Shown here in pieces: positions 1-8,329 of a stretch of DNA of 62,602 nt. Position 1 is the stretch's first letter; each line of letters opens with the position of its first letter. Position numbers and translations under genes: made by a program. The notes under the pieces are model-generated. The model saw only the letters and a list, made by a program, of their open reading frames with translations. It ran no database searches and was not told where the DNA came from. The stretch covers positions 1 to 62,602 of the forward strand of contig SCKQ01000007.1 in NCBI GenBank assembly GCA_004124535.1, written 5' to 3'. The DNA comes from Fidelibacterota bacterium. GTDB taxonomy: Bacteria; Marinisomatota; Marinisomatia; Marinisomatales; TCS55.

Positions 1-223
1 CATTGAGCATTTTAATTGAATGATTTGATGTCGTTAAGACTCCGTTCTTAACACTCACAGAATCTTTTAAAGGTCCCATGACAGTATCATATTTCAGTAA
101 ATAAGCCAGTACGTCGTCGTTGGCAAGGTCATTGATGGCTGCGACATCAATGACCTGTTGTCTATTTAAGATCCGAAAAACTGTACGGCCAATACGGCCA
201 AAACCATTTATTCCTATTCTCAT
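1..223 (-). CDS. gap: glyceraldehyde-3-phosphate dehydrogenase, 5' part only
   Basis: Reading the minus strand from the ATG at 223-221 gives about 74 residues starting MRIGINGFGRIGRTVFRI, the NAD-binding Rossmann start of GAPDH (GxGRIG), followed by INDLAND and YLLKYDTVMG, also standard GAPDH blocks. The rest lies beyond the window edge, so its active-site Cys cannot be checked. The start codon overlaps the stop of the upstream GAPDH-like gene (ATGA at 223-220), so the two are probably translationally coupled. GAPDH oxidises glyceraldehyde-3-phosphate in glycolysis or works in reverse in gluconeogenesis. This copy looks like the normal enzyme at its N-terminus. Confidence 0.92.
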   Translation of the reverse strand, partial: MRIGINGFGRIGRTVFRILNRQQVIDVAAINDLANDDVLAYLLKYDTVMGPLKDSVSVKNGVLTTSNHSIKMLN

Positions 224-1245
224 GCGGCTTCTTCCAAGTCGCAGTACGCTTTCGTGAGTTCCAGAATACGCTGCGAATATCCATAACCATCATCATACCA
301 GCAGAGAGTCTTCAGCAATTTTCCTGCTGCAATCATAGTGGCCCTGGCATCAAAAATCATGGAATGGCTGTCACCCACAACATCGCTGGATACAATGGGG
401 TCATCTGTATAACCGATGATGGCAGACATGGAATTTTCAGAGACATCTTTCATTAATGCATTCACATCTTCCACAGAGGGTGTTGATTGTAATTGAGTGG
501 TAAGGTCCACGCAGGAACCGTCAGGGATGGGGACGTTAAAAGCGATACCTGCAATTTTTCCTTTGAAATGGGGCATTATAGTTTCCACTAATTGGGGGGA
601 CCGAGTCTGGTTGGGTATAATATTTTCCACTGCAGAACGGCTGCGGCGCAGATCTGACCGCACACTGTCAGCCAGAGGTTGATCGGACGTATAAGCATGA
701 ACAGAGGTCATCATGGCTTTTTCCAGACCGAATTCATTATCTAGGATATCCAGCATCAGAGCCAAGACCTGAGTTGTAGACGAAGAAGGGGAAACGATTT
801 TATCATCAATGGAAATATCAATATCATTCAATCCCATGACAACAATACGATCTACAGGATCTTCGGGCGGTTTGGTTACTATAACCCGTTTCGCTCCGGT
901 CTCCAAGTATTTTTCCAGGTCAGTGCGGGGCCAAACACGGCCGGTGCAGTCAATGATGATATCAGCACCAAGAGCATCCCAGGCCAATGAACCGGGTCCA
1001 GCGCCAGGCAGTATGCGTACTTTCTGGTGACCGAAATGAATGTAATTGTCTTCGAGAACTGCTTCAGTTTCTGTAGGTCCATATACTGTATCATGCCCCA
1101 GTAAATAAAAGAGAGCTTCCGGTTCAGCCAAGTCGCTGATACCGACAAAATTGAAACGTGGGTCGTTATAACCGAGGCGCAATAGATTACGGCCGATACG
1201 CCCGAAACCAACGATTCCTATATTAACTTTTGCTGTCATGTTCAT
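220..1245 (-). CDS. GAPDH-family protein with Ser at the catalytic Cys position
   Basis: 341 aa, full family length. The NAD-binding GFGRIGRN (residues 13-20), the catalytic-domain SVHAYT (His183), the RRSRSAVENIIP stretch, and the SSDVVGDSHSMIFDA block are all GAPDH hallmarks. The active-site block, normally SNASCTTNC, reads SPSSSTTQV at residues 152-160, so the nucleophilic Cys is Ser156 (codon complementary to 778-780). The C-terminal NAD-contact motif WYDNEWGYS reads WYDDGYGYS. Phosphorylating activity through a thioester is therefore unlikely. It may be a regulatory or structural partner of the downstream GAPDH (ATGA overlap), a redox-insensitive variant, or an enzyme with altered chemistry. 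Family assignment is certain; function is not known. Confidence 0.9.
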   Translation of the reverse strand: MNMTAKVNIGIVGFGRIGRNLLRLGYNDPRFNFVGISDLAEPEALFYLLGHDTVYGPTETEAVLEDNYIHFGHQKVRILPGAGPGSLAWDALGADIIIDCTGRVWPRTDLEKYLETGAKRVIVTKPPEDPVDRIVVMGLNDIDISIDDKIVSPSSSTTQVLALMLDILDNEFGLEKAMMTSVHAYTSDQPLADSVRSDLRRSRSAVENIIPNQTRSPQLVETIMPHFKGKIAGIAFNVPIPDGSCVDLTTQLQSTPSVEDVNALMKDVSENSMSAIIGYTDDPIVSSDVVGDSHSMIFDARATMIAAGKLLKTLCWYDDGYGYSQRILELTKAYCDLEEAA

Positions 1246-1421
1246 GATTATATTACAAAATATTCAATATGCGCCTCATCAATTAATTGCGTGGAGATTC
1301 GAAAATTTAGTTTGTTTTATGTATGCGTATTGGCCAGATATAATGATTAATTTTTTGAGTAATTAAAGTGATATAAAAAATGTTATATAAAATCACTAAC
1401 TTACAGATCGATTTATGAAAA

Positions 1422-1586
1422 ATGGATAATCCTCCTCAGAGCCGTTTGGCTGGCCTCATTGATTACACCCTTTTAAAACCCGAGACAATGGAAGCGGATC
1501 ATCTGCAGCTGTGTAAAGCAGCCGAGCACCACACGAGAGATGATACACAAGTCCTTGTTGATAAAGTAAAAGCAATCATAAATTAA
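1422..1586 (+). pseudogene. short deoxyribose-phosphate aldolase-like N-terminal remnant
   Basis: A 54-codon frame (ATG 1422, TAA 1584-1586). Residues 8-36 (RLAGLIDYTLLKPETMEADH, then LQLCKAAEH) resemble the conserved start of DeoC enzymes, which typically carry IDHTLLKP followed by LC and EA. The remaining TRDDTQVLVDKVKAIIN does not continue as DeoC and is not recognised. It sits in the 404-bp gap between the GAPDH-like gene and the full deoC at 1650, and most simply reads as the leftover of a second, bacterial-type deoC after an internal deletion. A small expressed peptide cannot be excluded. Nothing else coding was seen in this gap, which should also hold the divergent promoters. Confidence 0.5.
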
Positions 1587-1649
1587 CGATTCTCAGCATA
1601 CTTAATGATTTTGCAACCGAAGAGTTTTTCCAGCTATAAAGCATGAATA

Positions 1650-2543
1650 ATGATAATGGAAATGTATATTAACCATATCGACCAAGTGGGTACCCAGGAA
1701 AGAGTCGCCAGGCTTTTCTCACGCAGTATCAAAAAAGAGTCCAAAATCCATGCTCTGAAAACAGTTTTGAGTATGATCGACCTAACAACATTAGAGGGGA
1801 AAGATTCACCAGGGAAAGTGAAGCAATTGTGTTATAAAGCGGCTCATTTACATGATCAATTTCCGGATTTACCAACCGTAGCGGCTATTTGTATATATCC
1901 CACCATGGTACCCATAGCTAAAAAGGTTCTTGAAAAAACTGATATTAATATTGCAGCAGTGGCGACGGCATTTCCCAGTGGCATGACTTCATTGGATTAT
2001 AAACTGGATGAAGTAAAGATGGTTGTTGATGCCGGAGCAGATGAAGTAGATATGGTCATATCCAGGGGTAAATTCCTCCGTGGCGAATACGAATATGTGG
2101 CTGATGAAATTGCCCAGGTAAAAGATGTCTGTGGTACGGTTCATTTAAAAGTGATCCTGGAAACGGGGGAATTAGTCACGCTGGATAATGTACGCTTTGC
2201 CAGTGATATTGCCATGGTTGCAGGTGCTGATTTTATTAAAACGTCCACTGGTAAAGTTTCCCCTGCAGCCACACCTCCTGTGGTTTTAGTCATGTTAGAA
2301 GCGATTCGTGATTATTATAAAAAGACCGGCAAAATGATCGGTATGAAACCAGCCGGTGGGATCAGCAAAGCAAAATTAGCTATCCAGTATCTGGTCATGG
2401 TTCGTGAAACTTTGGGCCAAGATTGGTTGACATCAGACCTTTTTAGATTTGGCGCCAGTTCATTGGCCAATGATGTATTGATGCAGATCTTGAAACAGAC
2501 AACAGGCGTTTACCAATCAGGGAATTACTTTTCCATCGATTAA
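1650..2543 (+). CDS. deoC: deoxyribose-phosphate aldolase
   Basis: 297 aa. Cleaves 2-deoxyribose-5-phosphate to acetaldehyde and glyceraldehyde-3-phosphate. The frame shows MIDLTTLEGKDSPGKVKQLC near residue 42, AAICIYP, AVATAFPSG, DEVDMV, the HLKVILETG strand with a conserved Lys, the Schiff-base region DFIKTSTGK, and MKPAGGI near the end. Length and the LTTLEGKDS form match the longer DERA subfamily found in eukaryotes and some bacteria rather than the ~220-aa E. coli-like type. The ATG at 1650 is the first in frame. It heads a cluster with an aldehyde dehydrogenase (15 bp downstream), which would remove the acetaldehyde, and with PNP. Confidence 0.95.
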   Translation: MIMEMYINHIDQVGTQERVARLFSRSIKKESKIHALKTVLSMIDLTTLEGKDSPGKVKQLCYKAAHLHDQFPDLPTVAAICIYPTMVPIAKKVLEKTDINIAAVATAFPSGMTSLDYKLDEVKMVVDAGADEVDMVISRGKFLRGEYEYVADEIAQVKDVCGTVHLKVILETGELVTLDNVRFASDIAMVAGADFIKTSTGKVSPAATPPVVLVMLEAIRDYYKKTGKMIGMKPAGGISKAKLAIQYLVMVRETLGQDWLTSDLFRFGASSLANDVLMQILKQTTGVYQSGNYFSID

Positions 2544-2557
2544 GGGTATATTCTAAA

Positions 2558-4027
2558 ATGGCTTCTACAACAAAAACGCTGGATTTTAAAACGGACTGGG
2601 AATATAGCCCTGCTCCAGAAAGTACTGAACACATTCACATTGAAAAAAAGAACAACCTTTTCATTAATGGTGAATTTATACCACCAGTAAAGGGGACATA
2701 TTTCGAGACGATTAATCCAGCTAATGAGGAAAAATTGGCCGACGTTGCCAAAGCGGAGCAGGCGGATGTGGATAAAGCTGTTAAAGCAGCACGCAGCGCT
2801 TATGATAAAGTTTGGTCCAAAATGAAGCCTGCCGAACGGGGGAAATATATTTATCGTATTGCCAGATTAATTCAAGAACGTGCTCGGGAGTTTGCTGTTA
2901 TTGAATCCATGGATAGCGGTAAGCCAATCCGTGAATCTCGGGATATAGATATTCCATTGGTGTCTGCCCATTTCTTTTATTATGCAGGCTGGGCGGATAA
3001 GCTGGAATATGCGTTCCCCGGAAAACAGGCAAAGCCTATTGGTGTCGCCGGCCAGATCATTCCCTGGAATTTTCCACTGTTAATGGCCGCTTGGAAATTG
3101 GCACCGGCGCTGGCTACCGGAAACACGGTTGTATTGAAACCTGCTGAAACAACACCACTGACTGCCATGAAACTGGCGGAAATCATTCAGGAAGCAGATC
3201 TACCTCCTGGTGTGGTGAATATAATTAACGGTGCTGGAAAAACAGGCCAGGCACTTGTTGAACATCCCGATATAGACAAAATTGCTTTTACCGGTTCCAC
3301 GGAAGTTGGGAAATTGATTATGAAAGCTATGGCGGGAACTAGAAAGAAGTATACCTTGGAACTTGGCGGTAAAGCGGCAAACATTATTTTTGAAGATGCC
3401 GCCATTGATCAGGCAGTAGAGGGTATTATTAATGGTATCTTTTTCAACCAGGGCCATGTATGCTGTGCTGGATCGCGGTTGTTTGTCCAAGAAAGTGTTG
3501 CTGAAACAGTCATTTCAAAATTAAAAGATAGAATGGAAACACTTATTGTTGGCGACCCTCTGGATAAAAATACAGATATTGGAGCCATCAATTCAAAAAT
3601 GCAGCTAGATAAAATTAAAATGTATGTAGATATCGGAAAAAATGAAGGTGGTACGATCCACCAATCGTCCTGCAAATTACCTAAAAAAGGCTATTGGTAT
3701 GCGCCAACATTATTTGAGGACGTCAGCCAGTCCCATCGCATTGTACAGGAAGAAATTTTTGGTCCTGTTTTGGCAATACAAACGTTTCGGACTGTAGATG
3801 AAGTGATAACAAAAGCAAACAATACACCCTATGGTCTTTCCGGCGGTGTTTGGACTGACAAGGGCGCAAAAATATTTAAGGTATCTAAAGCAATCCGCGC
3901 CGGTGTCCTCTGGGCAAATACGTTTAACAAATTTGACCCTGCTTCTCCATTTGGCGGGTATAAAGAAAGCGGCATGGGCCGCGAAGGCGGATTGGAAGGT
4001 TTAATGCCGTATGTTAACTTGGTTTAA
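2558..4027 (+). CDS. NAD(P)-dependent aldehyde dehydrogenase
   Basis: 489 aa, full length for the ALDH superfamily. Visible motifs: IPWNFPLLM (residues 168-176), the cofactor-binding FTGSTEVG (244-251), LELGGK with general-base Glu268, and FFNQGHVCCAGSR with nucleophile Cys302, numbering that coincides with human ALDH2. The C-terminal EEIFGPVL and PFGGYKESGMGREGG are present. In this operon, directly after deoC, the probable substrate is the acetaldehyde made by DeoC, giving acetate and reduced cofactor; this is inferred from context. The following gene encodes a shortened relative, so a mixed complex is possible. Confidence 0.95.
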   Translation: MASTTKTLDFKTDWEYSPAPESTEHIHIEKKNNLFINGEFIPPVKGTYFETINPANEEKLADVAKAEQADVDKAVKAARSAYDKVWSKMKPAERGKYIYRIARLIQERAREFAVIESMDSGKPIRESRDIDIPLVSAHFFYYAGWADKLEYAFPGKQAKPIGVAGQIIPWNFPLLMAAWKLAPALATGNTVVLKPAETTPLTAMKLAEIIQEADLPPGVVNIINGAGKTGQALVEHPDIDKIAFTGSTEVGKLIMKAMAGTRKKYTLELGGKAANIIFEDAAIDQAVEGIINGIFFNQGHVCCAGSRLFVQESVAETVISKLKDRMETLIVGDPLDKNTDIGAINSKMQLDKIKMYVDIGKNEGGTIHQSSCKLPKKGYWYAPTLFEDVSQSHRIVQEEIFGPVLAIQTFRTVDEVITKANNTPYGLSGGVWTDKGAKIFKVSKAIRAGVLWANTFNKFDPASPFGGYKESGMGREGGLEGLMPYVNLV

Positions 4028-4041
4028 CGAAAGATAATATC

Positions 4042-4905
4042 ATGGGTAAACGAGAAGATATAAAGAAAACGTACAAATTATATATTGACGGCAAATTCCC
4101 CAGAACTGAATCGGGGCGCTATATTAAATGGACTGACCCGAAAAATTCAACTTATGTGAATGTCTGTCGCGGGTCGAGGAAAGATTTCAGGAATTCCGTA
4201 GTTGCTGCCCGAAATGAATTTCCCGACTGGAGTTCCAGGACAGCGTATAACCGAGGTCAAATATTGTACAGGATTGGAGAAATGCTGGAAGGTAAACGCA
4301 GCCAGTTCATGGATGAATTGATGCTTCAGGGTGCATCAAAAAATGCTGCGGAAAATGAAATAAACCGAGCCATTGATCGATTGATCTATTATGCCGGCTG
4401 GGCAGACAAATTTCAGCAAATATTCAGCCGTGTTAATCCAGTGGCATTACCCTATTTTAATTTTTCCTATCCCGAACCGACGGGAGTGGTCTCTGCTGTC
4501 GCTCCGAATGAGTCATCATTAATCGGTTTGATCTCAATCATTGCACCTATCATTGCCGGCGGGAATACAGTCGTTGTGTTAGCATCGGACAGTAAACCGC
4601 TATGTTCCATTACGTTTGCCGAAGTACTGCACACATCCGACGTACCAGGGGGAGTGGTTAATATTTTGACAGGACACCGGTCAGAATTGTTAGAGCATTT
4701 TTCATCCCACATGGACGTGAATGCTATTGTCTACTGCGGTACTGACAATGATGAAATAACATTGGTGCAGCAAAACGCAGCATTAAATGTCAAGCGTCCA
4801 GTTGTTTATACTGACCAGGACTGGATGGACAACACCGTTCAGGATCCTTACCGTATTTTGAACACATTGGAGACCAAAATAATCTGGCATCCGGTGGGAG
4901 TATAA
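4042..4905 (+). CDS. short ALDH-like protein lacking the catalytic domain
   Basis: 287 aa, clearly related to the N-terminal part of aldehyde dehydrogenases: YIDGKFPRTESG, a lysine/arginine-rich helix region, YYAGWADKF (shared with the preceding ALDH), PTGVVSAVAP in place of PIGVAGQIIPWN, a nucleotide-fold stretch GGNTVVVLA, and VPGGVVNILTG. After about residue 235 the catalytic Glu and Cys motifs and the bridging domain are absent, and the chain ends TKIIWHPVGV. It begins 15 nt after the intact ALDH. The smooth frame, its own start codon and normal codon use argue for a maintained protein rather than a broken gene. I believe similar short ALDH partners occur beside deoC in other bacteria, but cannot verify this here. 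Role is probably structural or regulatory. Confidence 0.8.
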   Translation: MGKREDIKKTYKLYIDGKFPRTESGRYIKWTDPKNSTYVNVCRGSRKDFRNSVVAARNEFPDWSSRTAYNRGQILYRIGEMLEGKRSQFMDELMLQGASKNAAENEINRAIDRLIYYAGWADKFQQIFSRVNPVALPYFNFSYPEPTGVVSAVAPNESSLIGLISIIAPIIAGGNTVVVLASDSKPLCSITFAEVLHTSDVPGGVVNILTGHRSELLEHFSSHMDVNAIVYCGTDNDEITLVQQNAALNVKRPVVYTDQDWMDNTVQDPYRILNTLETKIIWHPVGV

Positions 4906-4907
4906 CC

Positions 4908-5708
4908 ATCAATAAAACTGTCGAGTATATTCAATCAAGGTCACAAAGGATTACACCAAAAACCGGGATCATCCTTGGTTCAGGTTTGGGTTCTTTTGTG
5001 GATGTTATAGAAGATGCAATTTCTTTTTCATACGATGATCTGGATGGCTTCACTGCAGCGGGTGTAGCCGGTCATAATGGCACTCTTTATCTGGGGAGTG
5101 TAAAAGGTACAGAAGTAGCTGTTTTGCAGGGACGTGTCCATTATTATGAATCAGGGCAAGCAGATGCTATGAAAGTCCCTGTTCGAACGCTGGCAGGGTT
5201 GGGGTGTGAACAATTAATCCTGACCAATGCGGCCGGGAGCTTAAAAGAAGAAGCAACACCGGGAAGTGTCATGCTCATCAACGATCATATTAATTTTACC
5301 GGTGTATCACCGCTTTTTGGAGAAAAAGAAACATCCCGTTTTGTGGATATGGTGGATGTCTATGATCCGGTTATGCGCGCAAAATTCCATCAAATTGCAG
5401 ATGATAATAACATTAAACTCCATGAAGGTGTATATATCTGGTTCTGCGGGCCCAGTTTTGAAACGCCAGCGGAAATACGAGCCGCAAAATCATTAGGAGC
5501 TGACGCAGTGGGCATGTCCACAGTGCCAGAAGTAATATTAGCCCGGCATGCTGGAATGAAAGTAGCCGCCCTTTCTGTCATTACGAATATGGCAGCTGGT
5601 ATGAGCGATGAAGAATTGAGCCATGAACAAACAATGGCCAATGCAGATATTGGTATTCAAGATCTGCAGAAATTATTGATCAGTTATTTGAATATAGTCT
5701 CCAGTTGA
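4908..5708 (+). CDS. purine nucleoside phosphorylase with a non-standard start
   Basis: About 266 aa of the PNP/MTAP trimeric family: GIILGSGLGSF phosphate-binding loop near residues 22-32, GRVHYYE, TNAAGSL, GPSFETPAEIR, AVGMSTVPEV and ITNMAAG. It phosphorolyses purine (deoxy)nucleosides to base plus (deoxy)ribose-1-phosphate, which fits the deoC/ALDH operon. No ATG, GTG or TTG exists in frame between the in-frame stop at 4812 and the TTG at 4986, and that TTG lies inside the phosphate loop. The most likely start is ATC at 4908, 7 nt after a GGGAG sequence at 4896-4900, which also restores normal family length; ATA 4902 is the alternative. The preceding gene stops at 4905. Confidence 0.85.
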   Translation: MNKTVEYIQSRSQRITPKTGIILGSGLGSFVDVIEDAISFSYDDLDGFTAAGVAGHNGTLYLGSVKGTEVAVLQGRVHYYESGQADAMKVPVRTLAGLGCEQLILTNAAGSLKEEATPGSVMLINDHINFTGVSPLFGEKETSRFVDMVDVYDPVMRAKFHQIADDNNIKLHEGVYIWFCGPSFETPAEIRAAKSLGADAVGMSTVPEVILARHAGMKVAALSVITNMAAGMSDEELSHEQTMANADIGIQDLQKLLISYLNIVSS

Positions 5709-5743
5709 TCTGATATAAAGATCAAACCTTAAATAATTATTAA

Positions 5744-7153
5744 ATGCCTGAAACAACCATTCAAAAAGGTCAAGAAATTGAATTGACCATCGATTCCCTT
5801 GCCTATGGTGGTCGGGGTGTATCCAAAGTGGATGGTTATGTCATATTTGTCAAAAATTCCATTCCCGGACAAAAAGTCCGGGCACTTGTTTATCGAAAAA
5901 AGAAAGGATTTGCTGAAGCAAGGCCATTAGAAATTTTGGAGGAATCGGCATTTAAGGTTGATGCCCCCTGTGAACATTTTAACTTTTGCGGAGGTTGTTC
6001 TGTACAGCAGTTGGATTATGAAGAACAGTTAAACCAAAAAAAGCAGCAGGTTGAGGATTTATTCAGACGCCAGGCCGGAATCGCTGATTTTACTGTGGAT
6101 AAAGTCATTGCGGCGGATGAGCATTATAATTACCGCAATAAAATGGAATTTTCCTTTTCCAACCGCCGCTGGATTTTGCCTAGCGAAGCAGATGATGCTG
6201 AAAATGATTTTGCTCTGGGGCTCCATGTTCCTCGCCGTTATGATAAAATATTGAACATCAATCGTTGTCACATTCAGCCGGAATTGGGTAATGATATACT
6301 CAATATAGTGAAATCAAAAGCCCGGGAATTAAATCTCAAACCCTACGATGTAAAAACACACATTGGTTTTCTCCGGCATCTTGTATTGCGTTTTGGACGT
6401 AATACCGGTGATGTCATGGTAAACCTTGTCACCAGTTATGAGAATCCGGAACTGATCAAGCCGCTGGCAGATCATATTCATACACAATTCCCGCAAGTGA
6501 CTTCTATAATTAATAATATAAACACGAAAAAAGCAGATATTGCTTTTGGGGAATATGAAACACTCCTTTATGGTGAGCCAACAATCACTGAAAAAATGGG
6601 TGATCTTATATTTGAAATTTCTGCTAATTCCTTTTTCCAGACCAATACCAGGCAAGGGGAAAAGCTGTATAATGTTGCTTTGGAAGGAGCTGGATTAACT
6701 GGGAAAGAAACGGTTTACGATCTTTATTGCGGTACCGGTTCCATTTCTTTATTCATGGCGCAAAGAGCAAAAGAGGTTCATGGGTTTGAACTCATTACCT
6801 CAGCAGTAGAGGATTCCACGCGCAATGCCATTTCCAATGGCATAACCAATGTGCGTTTCCACAAAGCAAACCTGGACTTCTTTTTCAAAAAAGGGTTTGG
6901 GAAGAAAGCTATCCCGCCACCGGATGTGATTGTCATTGATCCGCCAAGGGCCGGAATGCACAAGGATACAGTTTCCGCTTTACCAAAATTTGGAGCAAAG
7001 CGGTTAGTCTATATCTCCTGCAATCCCACCACTCAAACCAGGGATGTGGATCTTTTAATGAAAGATGGGTTTGTTCTTAAAAAACTGTCGATAGTGGATA
7101 TGTTTCCTCATACACCACATATTGAGACTGTAGGAATTCTTGAAAAGAACTAA
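5744..7153 (+). CDS. RNA (uracil-5-)-methyltransferase, RlmD/TrmA family
   Basis: 469 aa. An N-terminal TRAM-like OB fold (residues 1-65) is followed by the iron-sulfur cysteines C76, C82 and C85 (CEHFNFCGGC) plus a later Cys in NINRCHIQP. The C-terminal methyltransferase domain has NSFFQTN, the SAM-binding DLYCGTGSISLF, VIDPPRAGM, and the catalytic LVYISCNPTTQTRD. The family makes 5-methyluridine in 23S rRNA or tRNA; length and TRAM plus Fe-S cluster suggest the RlmC/RlmD/RumA side rather than TrmA, but the exact target uridine cannot be told from sequence alone. Confidence 0.93.
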   Translation: MPETTIQKGQEIELTIDSLAYGGRGVSKVDGYVIFVKNSIPGQKVRALVYRKKKGFAEARPLEILEESAFKVDAPCEHFNFCGGCSVQQLDYEEQLNQKKQQVEDLFRRQAGIADFTVDKVIAADEHYNYRNKMEFSFSNRRWILPSEADDAENDFALGLHVPRRYDKILNINRCHIQPELGNDILNIVKSKARELNLKPYDVKTHIGFLRHLVLRFGRNTGDVMVNLVTSYENPELIKPLADHIHTQFPQVTSIINNINTKKADIAFGEYETLLYGEPTITEKMGDLIFEISANSFFQTNTRQGEKLYNVALEGAGLTGKETVYDLYCGTGSISLFMAQRAKEVHGFELITSAVEDSTRNAISNGITNVRFHKANLDFFFKKGFGKKAIPPPDVIVIDPPRAGMHKDTVSALPKFGAKRLVYISCNPTTQTRDVDLLMKDGFVLKKLSIVDMFPHTPHIETVGILEKN

Positions 7154-7197
7154 TTCTTGACTTATTTATTTCTCATAACTGACTTAAATTTTTTGTT

Positions 7198-8322
7198 ATG
7201 CGTCACTGGTTTCACTTACTAATTCGCAACAGTTTCTTCCAGGTCGGCTTGGGTATTTTTTTGGTCATGATCCTGGGCGGACTGGTTTTGCGTATGCTAG
7301 AGATAGGTAAGATTACCGAAGGAGAAGCTCCTTTCTGGTGGGCTATCGTTACAATGACGACGGTAGGCTATGGTGATTTTGCACCTAAGACGCCCGAAGG
7401 TCGAATGTTTGCTGTATTGGTTATGTTTGCGGGAATTTCGTTAACAGCTATGTTTACAGCGATCATATCATCCATTTTTGTAGCCAAACGAATCCGGGAG
7501 GAAAAAGGCTTGGAAAAATTAAACATAAAAAATCACATTATTCTCTGTGGGTGGAACAGAAACGCTGATAAAATTATCCATTCCATCCAGTATTTAGCAG
7601 AAGCACCTCGTAAAAATATTGTTCTTATAAATGATTTAGACGAAGAAGAAATCGAACGTCTGAAAACTCGTTATCGGAAAATACGTTTGCACTTTGTTGT
7701 AGGCGATTTTACCAGTGAACAGGTATTGGAAAAAGCTAATCTGGAGGCAGCAGAAACAGTTATTATCATCCCCAGTGATATAAATGACAGTATTCAAAAT
7801 CCGGATGATAAAACAATACGGGCTGCACTAACCATCAAGGGATTAGAACCCAATATTCGTTTAATTGCATATCTCCATGACCGAGAAAATTTGACGCATA
7901 TTAAAAGGGCTAATGCAGATGAAGTGGTTATCAGTGATGATTTTGGTGCATATATGCTTGCGTCCCATGTCATGGATCCGGGTATTCCTCAAACAGTGAA
8001 TAGATTACTGGATAATGTTTCTAAAAACCGCTTCAAGAGGGTTGATATTCCAAGTGAATTTATCGGTAAACCATTTGATAATCTTTTTAACCATTTTAGA
8101 AAGAAAAATAATTCAATTCTTGTAGGTGTTTTTTCTGAAGAGGAGAACCTGGGTATTGGGGAAATTCTTTCAGCTGATACATTAGCCTTAGATGCCTTCA
8201 TTGAACGCAAATTGAAAGAAGGGGGAATTTCTCTAAAGGAGGAAAGTAAAATATCCCTAGAGATTAATCCTGGTTCAAATTATAGAATAAAAGATGGTAA
8301 TCGTGCCATCATTATTACGTGA
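7198..8322 (+). CDS. two-TM potassium channel with RCK domain
   Basis: 374 aa. Membrane helix at residues 14-33, pore helix and K+ selectivity filter TMTTVGYGD (52-60), a second helix around 72-94, then an RCK/TrkA-N Rossmann domain starting IILCGWNRNADKI, and a C-terminal TrkA-C-like part. This is the MthK layout of ligand-gated K+ channels in the inner membrane. The next gene begins 7 nt downstream and encodes a separate cyclic-nucleotide-binding protein, which suggests that channel gating and a cNMP sensor are linked in this organism (inference). Confidence 0.93.
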   Translation: MRHWFHLLIRNSFFQVGLGIFLVMILGGLVLRMLEIGKITEGEAPFWWAIVTMTTVGYGDFAPKTPEGRMFAVLVMFAGISLTAMFTAIISSIFVAKRIREEKGLEKLNIKNHIILCGWNRNADKIIHSIQYLAEAPRKNIVLINDLDEEEIERLKTRYRKIRLHFVVGDFTSEQVLEKANLEAAETVIIIPSDINDSIQNPDDKTIRAALTIKGLEPNIRLIAYLHDRENLTHIKRANADEVVISDDFGAYMLASHVMDPGIPQTVNRLLDNVSKNRFKRVDIPSEFIGKPFDNLFNHFRKKNNSILVGVFSEEENLGIGEILSADTLALDAFIERKLKEGGISLKEESKISLEINPGSNYRIKDGNRAIIIT

Positions 8323-8329
8323 GGCGCAT

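Noticed and set aside
879..1211. Overlapping minus-strand frame inside the GAPDH-like gene
   Set aside because: It has no family features and lies wholly in another frame of a well-supported gene; the same applies to most other overlapping frames in the window.
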